This document shows, piece after piece, positions 47,163-54,495 of a DNA stretch of 64,000 nt; within the stretch, counting starts at the first letter, position 1; every line of letters starts with the position of its first letter. A program made the translations under genes and the position numbers. The stretch covers positions 1,359,957 through 1,423,956 of the forward strand of contig NZ_FXZK01000001.1 of NCBI RefSeq assembly GCF_900184895.1. The letters are read 5' to 3'. This stretch comes from Flavimaricola marinus (GTDB lineage: Bacteria > Pseudomonadota > Alphaproteobacteria > Rhodobacterales > Rhodobacteraceae). Under the pieces are notes generated by a model that ran no database searches, was not told the DNA's origin, and worked only from the letters and a program-made list of their open reading frames with translations.

Positions 47163-47286
47163 ACTAGTGTTCTGCATCTGACGCAAAGTACCCCCTAAGG
47201 AAGAGAAATTTGTCGTGCCAGTTCAAGCCGTACAAGGTTCGGTTTTCTCGGCGCGCAGGTACTATTTGGCGGACGGCGAACACCAG
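47163..47286 (+). repeat. 124-bp direct repeat, copy 1
   Basis: It starts inside the stop codon of the IS-split gene (ACTAGTGTTCTGCATCTGAC) and ends in GAACACCAG. A copy at about 90 percent identity lies at 47732-47855. It precedes the small gene at 47419 by 132 bases. Confidence 0.85.
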
Positions 47287-47418
47287 TAGATGGGGGTAGA
47301 TGATCTAAGAATTAGGTTTCGGCGAGTGCCGCATTTTGGCCAAAACGGGGCCAATTTTCTGATGCAGTGATACGAACAGTTATGATCCCCAAAATCATCT
47401 AGTTAGAGGACTGAAGCG

Positions 47419-47736
47419 ATGGCAGAGACGAAAAAGGATGGAAGCGCCCTAATGGGGCTGGGAGTCTTGGCGGTTTTGGGTTATGCGTTTTGGCCCTTTG
47501 GAGACACAGTGGGCGAAGGTCCTTCCCTGTACAGAGATCTTCAGGCCGAACGTAAGGCAAGCGAGGCACAAGCCCAAATCGATGGCCCCTACACCATTGT
47601 TGTCCATTACGTGGATGGGAGTATGAAGGTTGTGGGACGCGGCGACTTGGACCAATGCGCAGCGAGTAGGAACGCCGCTGTCGCGCTAATGGATAGTGGT
47701 ACCAGCCGTCTACAAGTGGAATGCATTCGAGACTAG
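47419..47736 (+). CDS. Small membrane-anchored hypothetical protein
   Basis: A 105-residue protein with one N-terminal membrane helix (ALMGLGVLAVLGYAFWPFG) and a short charged domain ending YTIVVHYVDGSMKVVGRGDL then QVECIRD. Family not recognised. It lies between the two copies of the 124-bp repeat, the second of which begins at its stop codon. A weak AGAGGA site lies upstream of the ATG. Confidence 0.6.
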   Translation: MAETKKDGSALMGLGVLAVLGYAFWPFGDTVGEGPSLYRDLQAERKASEAQAQIDGPYTIVVHYVDGSMKVVGRGDLDQCAASRNAAVALMDSGTSRLQVECIRD

Positions 47737-47855
47737 TGTTCTGCATCTGACGCAAAGTACCCCCTAAGGAAGAGCAATTTGTCGTGCCAGTTCAAACCGT
47801 ACAAGGTTCAGTTTTCTTGGCGCGCGGGTAATTTTTGTCAGACGCCGAACACCAG
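47732..47855 (+). repeat. 124-bp direct repeat, copy 2
   Basis: Second copy of the repeat at 47163-47286, again starting at a stop codon and placed upstream of a small gene (47886). Repeating unit length from copy to copy is 569 bp. Confidence 0.85.
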
Positions 47856-47885
47856 GTGTTCAGTCAAAGAAAACTAAGGTGTTCC

Positions 47886-48236
47886 ATGAGAATATTTGCC
47901 GTTGCCATGCTATGCCTAATTACGACCCCGTTGGCTGCCGAACAATTTACTGGCGTCTTGGTGAACCCCAGAACAGGATACGTGAGCGCGATCATTGTTG
48001 TGGATAGGGCAACTTTGCGACCCGAGCATCTTTCGGCTTGCGGTACCGGTTGTGAATTTACAGACTTCATGTTGCCTGGACAATGTATGGTCGTATCGGT
48101 TTCTCGCCGTGAGGCGTCATACGGGTATCATTTTGGACCATTTGACGATTTAGCCAACTCGCGCAGCCAAGCTCGTCGCTTTTGTGAAAGGTATGGCGGA
48201 ACGGAGTGTCGGGAATATCAACCGATTTGCGGTTAG
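47886..48236 (+). CDS. Small secreted cysteine-rich hypothetical protein
   Basis: A 116-residue protein with a clear signal peptide (MRIFAVAMLCLITTPLAAEQ, cleavage probably after AAA-type Leu-Ala-Ala) and six cysteines in the mature part, the last four in RFCERYGGTECREYQPICG, suggesting disulfides. Family not recognised. The ATG at 47886 is preferred to an upstream start inside the repeat because it places the signal peptide at the N-terminus. Confidence 0.6.
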   Translation: MRIFAVAMLCLITTPLAAEQFTGVLVNPRTGYVSAIIVVDRATLRPEHLSACGTGCEFTDFMLPGQCMVVSVSRREASYGYHFGPFDDLANSRSQARRFCERYGGTECREYQPICG

Positions 48237-48450
48237 GATCTACAATAAGTCTGGATTTTTCCAATTACCGCAACGCAGAACCCGAAGAAATCGCCCCTAT
48301 AGACCATTGGCCGACCGTGCACTAACATTCCAACTGGACCACGCGACGGCGTCAGACCAAGTGATTGTCCCTATAAGCAATCTACTTGGCCCCAAACTCG
48401 GGCTGCACCTGTCAGGCAGGCCAACGGACCTGTCGATGGGGAGGGGTATG

Positions 48451-49101
48451 CTACCACGTGCTCCGGCAGTAGCCCGGGTAAGCTCCAGAAAATCGCTCGG
48501 CTTCCTGCTGGAGTGCAGCATAGGTGCGCAATGGATCGTACCGGGCACACCTACCGCATATACCTTGTCGGATGAGTTCAGCGCCAAGGTCTCGTCCGTC
48601 GGCTAGACTGCAGCGCCCGACTTCGCGGTCGTAAGTCTGCTCACCGTTGAGCGTGCAAGTTACCGCTTCCCCCGACGCTAGAACCTGCATGGCCATGGTG
48701 GCCTGATTACCAAGGGGCGTCCCCCGCTCGTCACAGGTCAGACCATTGAGGCGGATAACTTGGCCGTTCACTTCAATGGTGTCGCCATCGCGAACATGCG
48801 TCACGCGCCCGGTGAGTGTCGTGTCGTTCAAGCCCAGATATGGCACCAGTTGAAAGAAGGCTAAGAGCAAAACCGCGAAACCGATCAGTAAACCTGGCAG
48901 CATTGCCTGAGGGCTTGGCAAGCGCCGCCTAGCAGCCTTCATTTTCTGCTTGGGACGCCATGATTGCATTTGCACCACAGTGGATGAGGGGTCGCTGCGC
49001 GGTCGGATCAGACGCCGCCCAAGCCAACGGCCGAATGCAGCGCAGCCGAACATGAAGAGCACGAGGCCAAAGATCAGTACGACGAGGTTTACCTGCTCCA
49101 T
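48451..49101 (-). CDS. Membrane-anchored thermonuclease (SNase)-like protein
   Basis: A 216-residue protein with two membrane segments (VVLIFGLVLFMFGCAAFG and MLPGLLIGFAVLLLAFFQLV) followed by a compact SNase-like OB fold: GRVTHVRDGDTIEVNGQVIRLNGLTCDE, AMQVLASGEAVTC and GAELIRQGICG. The DGDT and the RLNGL segments are hallmarks. Catalytic residues look partly changed from the classical Arg/Glu/Arg set, so nuclease activity is uncertain. It starts five bases after the DUF2075 gene and is probably co-transcribed with it. Confidence 0.72.
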   Translation of the reverse strand: MEQVNLVVLIFGLVLFMFGCAAFGRWLGRRLIRPRSDPSSTVVQMQSWRPKQKMKAARRRLPSPQAMLPGLLIGFAVLLLAFFQLVPYLGLNDTTLTGRVTHVRDGDTIEVNGQVIRLNGLTCDERGTPLGNQATMAMQVLASGEAVTCTLNGEQTYDREVGRCSLADGRDLGAELIRQGICGRCARYDPLRTYAALQQEAERFSGAYPGYCRSTW

Positions 49102-49106
49102 CGCCT

Positions 49107-51101
49107 CTACTCTGCAGCTGGGGCCAAATTGGTGGTCACGTGTTTCTCCAGGACCGGTATCCCACAGCGTTGAAGGAAGGCGAAGGTTTCATCATAGAAT
49201 GAGGGCGGGCGGGTTTCGTCGGCCGGATCGCCTTCCGGGACAAAGATCACCATGCCCTGACGAGCTCGGGTCAGCAGGACGCGATAGCTGTTCTCAAGGT
49301 AGAGCTTCCGCTCGGCTGCGTTGACGGACTGCCAAACGGTCCCTCTGAACCCATAGTGGCGCCACGCCCCATCAATGAAGCGCAAATTGGCATCCCAGCA
49401 CATGCCGACCCAATCCAACTCAAGCCCTTGGATGTCGAACTCGGTGGCGACCTCTTCGAGGTAGTAGGAAGACCTGACATCAGATTGATCATTCAAGAAC
49501 CATGTTGCTGGATCGATACCAGCTTTGATGTGGATGCCCTCTGGCCGGAGGCGATGGGCGCCCGAAGATGCCACCAACCCAAAGCGCTCTGTTCCCCTAG
49601 CTACTGTTCTCAGCCAGTCTTGGGCCTCGTGCAGATTCCGGGTTAGCCAAATGGGATATCGCGGTCTCACGGTCTCAAAGAGGTCTGCCGCGCGTTCAGC
49701 ATTCCCGTCGATTATGCTGCCCACAAAGGCGGAAAGGGTTTCTGCCCGGAAGGACCGCATAGACACTGACAGATGCAAGTCAGGGTGTTTTGAGACGGCA
49801 GGGGCCCGAAGCATGGCAACGGCTTCGGTATCAACGGTGTAGTGGGGGTCCTCCAGCAAGGCAGAGGCATGGACATCCCAATCGGGAAACCTCGTCGCCA
49901 ATGCCTGTAGCCACTCGAGGATGCCAGCCTCACCTGTATTGATTTCTTGGCCACCGCCGATCAGGCAGACGACCATGCACCAGTCACAATGGCGATCCAT
50001 GACACTGATGAGGAACTCCGGTTCAGACTGTGAAAAACCGTCCTGGCCGCGTTTCCGTTGCATAAAGTTCGATGCTTGCTCCTTCGTCCAGGCGCGCTGG
50101 GCCTCGTCAAAGACAACAACTTTCTCGTCCGGGGCGTTGAGGTCCCTTAAGTACTCGTCTCGGAAGTGATGGATGTTCTGTAGAAAGCTGCGCACCCGTC
50201 GCAAAGCGTCCTTCTTGCTGATGCCATCGCGTGCGGCCTGATCCCTAGCCAGCGCTTCGCGGAGTACATCGACCAGGGGTCCATTGCCCGACAGAAACAC
50301 GGCATGTTCATCTTGGTGTGCAGCAGCCCGCTTTGCGGCAATGTTCAAGCCGGCTAGGGTCTTTCCGGCGCCTGGCACACCCGTGACGAAGCAGATCGAC
50401 TTGCGGCCTTCTCGCTTTGACGTCTCGATCACCTCTGCGATGCGGGCACTGGTTGACTGAAGGTTCTTAGCGCCGGCATCAGACCGCGCAATTTCTTGGA
50501 CGTCGTGGTTTTGATAAAGTGCTTGGGCCGCCTCGATGATTGTTGGCGTCGGCTGATATCCGCTGCTCTCCCACTCCGCAGCGTTGATTTCGCCTTGCCG
50601 CACTTCGATCAAGGTTGCTCTAAGTGCAGCAGCTATGCCCGAACTGCCAACGCAAAGCGGAGAGGCGACCTTGTCGGATGCGAGCGACAGATCGCCGGCC
50701 TTGGTAATCGCCTTGGTCGCAACCAAGATCGGAACGATCGGTAGACCGTGGCTGCCTTTGTGGAAGTTCTTAAGATCGAGGGCGTAGTCGTGCACTTGGT
50801 CGATGGCGTGCCGATCGAAAGTCGCCGATCCAACTTTGAACTCGATCACGAAGACGATCCCGCCTAACAGCAGCACACAGTCCGCCCGCTTACCCATCCG
50901 GGGGATGCTGAACTCAAAATAGAGATTGGCATGAGGCCATGAGGCGAGCTGCTCTTTGAGAACCTGTATCTGCCCGAGCCAGGCGCGTTTTTGCTCCTGC
51001 TCAAGGTCATGTCTATGGCTTCTGGATAGCTGCCCAAAGATGTGGTCGGGCGCTTCGGTCAAGAACTGAGCGACAGTTGCGGAATAGTAGGCCTGATTCA
51101 A
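49107..51101 (-). CDS. PD-(D/E)XK nuclease fused to DUF2075 helicase
   Basis: A 664-residue protein. The N-terminal part has a restriction-endonuclease-like core (KRADCVLLLGGIVFVIEFKVG, with D and E-x-K). The C-terminal two-thirds is a DUF2075 SF1-like helicase/ATPase with Walker A VTGVPGAGKTLAGLN, Walker B VVFDEAQRAW, and a final LLTRARQGMVIFVP motif. Such fusions are common in bacterial defence islands. The downstream membrane SNase gene is coupled. A role in degrading foreign nucleic acid is inferred. Confidence 0.82.
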   Translation of the reverse strand: MNQAYYSATVAQFLTEAPDHIFGQLSRSHRHDLEQEQKRAWLGQIQVLKEQLASWPHANLYFEFSIPRMGKRADCVLLLGGIVFVIEFKVGSATFDRHAIDQVHDYALDLKNFHKGSHGLPIVPILVATKAITKAGDLSLASDKVASPLCVGSSGIAAALRATLIEVRQGEINAAEWESSGYQPTPTIIEAAQALYQNHDVQEIARSDAGAKNLQSTSARIAEVIETSKREGRKSICFVTGVPGAGKTLAGLNIAAKRAAAHQDEHAVFLSGNGPLVDVLREALARDQAARDGISKKDALRRVRSFLQNIHHFRDEYLRDLNAPDEKVVVFDEAQRAWTKEQASNFMQRKRGQDGFSQSEPEFLISVMDRHCDWCMVVCLIGGGQEINTGEAGILEWLQALATRFPDWDVHASALLEDPHYTVDTEAVAMLRAPAVSKHPDLHLSVSMRSFRAETLSAFVGSIIDGNAERAADLFETVRPRYPIWLTRNLHEAQDWLRTVARGTERFGLVASSGAHRLRPEGIHIKAGIDPATWFLNDQSDVRSSYYLEEVATEFDIQGLELDWVGMCWDANLRFIDGAWRHYGFRGTVWQSVNAAERKLYLENSYRVLLTRARQGMVIFVPEGDPADETRPPSFYDETFAFLQRCGIPVLEKHVTTNLAPAAE

Positions 51102-51504
51102 CGTCTACCCCTTCTTCAAGCGATCACAGGCCTCAAGCCAATTGTTTCATGAGCTGTGTCACGATCGCCCGGCAACTATGCATGAAGCAAGAGCTATGAC
51201 TAAAGATCGCCACTACAAATCAAACGGAGGGGAAATCTGGTCCCGTCTCTTAGCATTTTTGGGCGGGCGATCCGAGCGATCAGTTGATCCGGACCCGAGG
51301 GAGAGCCGCCCCCAATGGGGTACTCACGATGCCCGTTGATGGGGCGGGGTACGCAGGTTTTACCGTGTTTGCTGGGTTTGTTGGGGCCGGTGCGCTCTGG
51401 AGCAAGGGGACCGCATGATTGCGCTTACCTTTTTCATTTCGGCGGCACTCTATACTAGTATGAAAGCATAAGGTCGGTGCACCCCAAGGTAAGAAGGACA
51501 TTAG
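51102..51504. other. Divergent intergenic region with G-rich boundary motif, copy B
   Basis: Lies between two divergent units. It holds the G-rich motif at 51339-51395 (GATGGGGCGGGGTACGC, then TTTACCGTGTTTGCTGGGTTT), related to the copies at 39570-39652 and 58052-58110. A short frame at 51187-51339 lacks any family feature. Confidence 0.5.
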
Positions 51505-52557
51505 ATGGCAGGTGGAATTCTGGCGCATTTGGGCCGTCGACTGACAAAGCAACAAGAGTTGCTGGCGACGGAAGGTCTGGCTTACCTACTGCAGAATTCG
51601 GAGGCCTGCACTGGAGCGCTGCAACGCATAGCGTTTCAAGTCGGATGCAACTTGCCTAGTGCGATAAAGTATCGGCCGGAAGTGACGGGTAGTGAGCGAG
51701 AACGCCCTGATGTCGTTGGCTTTGACGACCAAAGCAAGGAAGTTGCGATAGTCGAGGGTAAGTTCTTTGCCGGTCTAACTGACAATCAGCCAAACAGCTA
51801 CTTAGCTCGTTTGTCGAAGGCCGGCGGCGGCCTCATGTTGTTCGTCGTCCCGGAACTCCGCATGGCACGGCTATGGATGGAGATCGTAAATAGGGCCGGT
51901 AAACAATTTGGGATCGGGCAAGTTGAAGAAATTGTAGGCGGGAGAGCCCATGCCAAAATTTCGAACAATACAACACTGATGATCACATCTTGGCGGCAAC
52001 TTCTTGATGAAATGATGATCGCTGCGAGATCCTCCGGAGATGCGATAACTGCCGACGTCTTCCAGTTGCAGGTTCTATGCGATCGAATCGAAGGCGAGGC
52101 GTTCCTTCCCTTTAACTCCGAGGAACTAACTGGCTTAATGCAACCCATCCGCCATCGTGACTTCTGCAACCTCGTGGACGCAATAGTCGACAATTTAAAA
52201 AGGTCACAGCATCTATCAACCGAGGGCTTGAACGCAACGCCGCAAAGACAGGGTTACGTGCGATATGTATGGGTTGGCGCAAACAAGGGGCGGTTAGGGG
52301 CATCAGTCGGCCTTCGCTATGATCTTTGGCTTGCGTCGGGAGGAAACCCGATTTGGCTCGGCGTCCAGGACGCCGACTCGCTAACACTGAGACCCATTTA
52401 CCAGCGTGTCGGAGCGCAATTTGACCTAAATGTCGTCGAAGAGGGACCACGGATTAACGTGGCGCTACCGTTGGGTTCGGGCTTGGAATTCGATGAGCAT
52501 GTCGCGGCCGCAACCGAAGTAATAAGGGCAATTGTCCAACAAAGTCGGGCCATATAG
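51505..52557 (+). CDS. PD-(D/E)XK nuclease-like hypothetical protein
   Basis: A 350-residue protein. The N-terminal half has a restriction-endonuclease-like core: RPDVVGFDDQSKEVAIVEGKFF supplies D, E and K of the D-(E/D)-x-K type active site. The C-terminal half is unfamiliar. This layout is seen in stand-alone defence nucleases, but I cannot name the family. It is divergent from the DUF2075 unit and is followed by a 296-base gap with no gene. Confidence 0.6.
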   Translation: MAGGILAHLGRRLTKQQELLATEGLAYLLQNSEACTGALQRIAFQVGCNLPSAIKYRPEVTGSERERPDVVGFDDQSKEVAIVEGKFFAGLTDNQPNSYLARLSKAGGGLMLFVVPELRMARLWMEIVNRAGKQFGIGQVEEIVGGRAHAKISNNTTLMITSWRQLLDEMMIAARSSGDAITADVFQLQVLCDRIEGEAFLPFNSEELTGLMQPIRHRDFCNLVDAIVDNLKRSQHLSTEGLNATPQRQGYVRYVWVGANKGRLGASVGLRYDLWLASGGNPIWLGVQDADSLTLRPIYQRVGAQFDLNVVEEGPRINVALPLGSGLEFDEHVAAATEVIRAIVQQSRAI

Positions 52558-52853
52558 TCCTGAGCGCACCCTCTTCTCCCCGGTTACCTAAGTGCAGACG
52601 ATTGATAGAACAGGCGTTTGAGCTGTGCTATATGATATTTCTTATGTCATTTGTCAGATTGAGACTTACCATAAGGGCGCTTACACGCAAAAAAGTGCAG
52701 TCAGTTTGCGCCAGAGCTAGAACTAGTCCAAGGGTTCGCCAGCGCGGCGCTTTTTCACTTCAAGGCTCAGTCTAAAAATGTATCATTCAGCCTATGAGAT
52801 AGCCGTACTGCGGCATAATTGGTTGAATGTATTGAGACTACATTGGAGAAAAA

Positions 52854-53612
52854 ATGTTTGAAGAAGACAACGCTGACAGCGCAGTGGCTTTTGCCCGGGA
52901 CTTTCTTGATCGCTATACCGCGGTTGGCTTCGGAGCTCTTTCGAAACGCGAAGTTGACCTGCTACTAATCCAATTGCTCCAAAGGCATCTACTAGGGTTT
53001 CACGCGAAGTCAGACTTTGACGCGGCTCTCATGCTTCGCACGACGAAGCGCAAGATCCGTGGGCTGAGGGACGAGGTGTCGTTCCGAGACGCTAGGGATG
53101 AAAACTATTTGAACACCAGCCTTCGACAAGAACTGAAGCGAGCGGAAGTGCTGCCAAGTGACCTTGGGATGATCAAGATCCAGCTCGACGATGCTGTTTT
53201 ACGGGGCTACGCTGAGAAAATTGTGCGCTCAGAGTATGGGATCGTGGATAGTTCATTCAATTCAGCGATACTTCAGCTTTCTGGCGAAAAATACCTCCTG
53301 TTGTGTTTGACGGTTCTCACCCCGGAGGAACGTGATCAGGCTCAACAAGCGCTCGCAGAAATCCGCCCCCCACAACCACAGGAAGACGGCCAACAAGAGA
53401 CCTTGTTTACGCGGTTCAAGGACGCCTTTGTAGCGGGCGCTGGTCAACAGGCGGGTAAGCTTTGCGTTTCGGGCGCTATGGCTTTGGTGACTGGTGGTGC
53501 GAGCATCATACTGGAGACCTCAGAGCCATTAACAGAAGCAGGCCGAGGTATTGGGCGAGCTCTTCAGCAGTCATGGGAATACTTCACACAAGATCAACAA
53601 GTCGGAGAATAG
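52854..53612 (+). CDS. Hypothetical protein with a C-terminal hydrophobic segment
   Basis: A 252-residue protein with a helical N-terminal region (FLDRYTAVGFGALSKREVDL) and near its end a glycine/alanine-rich hydrophobic stretch (KLCVSGAMALVTGGASIIL) that could insert in a membrane. I do not recognise it. A GGAG ribosome site precedes the ATG. Its stop is followed within three bases by the likely start of the nuclease-like gene, so the two form a unit. By analogy with other two-gene defence units it might be the sensor or pore-forming part; this is inference. Confidence 0.6.
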   Translation: MFEEDNADSAVAFARDFLDRYTAVGFGALSKREVDLLLIQLLQRHLLGFHAKSDFDAALMLRTTKRKIRGLRDEVSFRDARDENYLNTSLRQELKRAEVLPSDLGMIKIQLDDAVLRGYAEKIVRSEYGIVDSSFNSAILQLSGEKYLLLCLTVLTPEERDQAQQALAEIRPPQPQEDGQQETLFTRFKDAFVAGAGQQAGKLCVSGAMALVTGGASIILETSEPLTEAGRGIGRALQQSWEYFTQDQQVGE

Positions 53613-53614
53613 GT

Positions 53615-54448
53615 TTGAGCCTTTGTGTTTCGTTTCAGGAAATGTCGAAATGGACTTGGTCGCAGCTAGAACGCAGCTTCCGCCTCAATGCACCCTTCAA
53701 TGAGGAGACCATTACAGAGACTATTTTGCTTGAACTGAAGGACCGACACCCGACTGATATCGCGATTGTAAGCTTCTCGAAGATTCAGGAGAAAAGACTT
53801 GGTGCTGATTGGGAATTTTGGTTCACCGACAAAAATGGACAACGAGGTATTGGCTGGAGAGTGCAAGCAAAAAGATTGTACCGCCCGGCCGAAGAGTACA
53901 GTGCTTTGAAACCGTCCGAGACCGCTTCTTCATCACAGATTCAGACACTCATATCGCAAGCGCAGAGTCAGGGGCTGGTTCCGATATACTGCTTTTACAA
54001 TTCTGTTTCCGACCCGAACGATGTAGCTCAAGGCTGGGCTTGCCGTTCGTTTTCGGCGAATAAATGGCTTTTTGGTTGTTCTATCGCCCATGCAGTGGAT
54101 GTCCACAACCTTGGAAAGAGGGATTTTAAGGCTGTTTCGCAGATATCGATGCCTTGGCATTGCGCGGTGTGTTGCCAAGGTTTCTCGCGGCCTGAGAGCG
54201 ATCTACCGCAACGAGTTGCCGGAGTGAGCAGAAACCTTCCTAACTTCGGTCGCGACACAGACGCCACAGCTGACTTATCCACTGATCTCCCTGAGTATGT
54301 CAAACTATTGGCACAGGAGAGTGTTTTCCGGGGAGATATCTCTGGATCAGAGATAGACTTCGAAGAAACTTTGTATGGGCTTTCCGAAGGTGAATCCAAA
54401 CAGCTCCGCGGTGTTGCCGTATTCAAACACACCGAGGCTGACGAGTGA
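53615..54448 (+). CDS. DUF6615-like nuclease-fold protein
   Basis: A 277-residue protein. The N-terminal domain shows ITETILLELKDRHPTDIAIV, GADWEFWF and WRVQAKRLY, matching the DUF6615 pattern, whose GADWE-x-W and QAKR elements look like a restriction-endonuclease-type active site. The C-terminal part has a possible CAVCC zinc site. The start is probably TTG at 53615, seven bases after GGAG; an ATG at 53642 is the alternative. It is coupled to the gene at 52854 and convergent with the PLD helicase. Confidence 0.62.
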   Translation: MSLCVSFQEMSKWTWSQLERSFRLNAPFNEETITETILLELKDRHPTDIAIVSFSKIQEKRLGADWEFWFTDKNGQRGIGWRVQAKRLYRPAEEYSALKPSETASSSQIQTLISQAQSQGLVPIYCFYNSVSDPNDVAQGWACRSFSANKWLFGCSIAHAVDVHNLGKRDFKAVSQISMPWHCAVCCQGFSRPESDLPQRVAGVSRNLPNFGRDTDATADLSTDLPEYVKLLAQESVFRGDISGSEIDFEETLYGLSEGESKQLRGVAVFKHTEADE

Positions 54449-54495
54449 AACGCACCTGAATTTAAAATAATGGACCTTTTAGGAGTTCGTATCGC

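Larger units (their letters stand above)
45569..47167 (+). pseudogene. Small membrane/exported protein gene split by an IS
   Basis: The 5' part (45569-45645) encodes MKRMTLGALS followed by a hydrophobic helix (ITLIVSAYVLASVLW). The frame resumes exactly after the IS at 46822 as SRDVLADSGSQG and runs to the stop at 47165-47167. Removing the IS and one copy of the 4-bp duplication restores a continuous frame of 140 codons with no stop. The protein has an N-terminal anchor or signal and a small beta-rich C-terminal domain; family unknown. It is similar in kind to the two small genes downstream. Confidence 0.8.

Noticed and set aside
47163..47855. Integron attC sites or gene cassettes
   Set aside because: The repeats lack the paired core sites and the imperfect long palindrome of attC, and no integron integrase is present.
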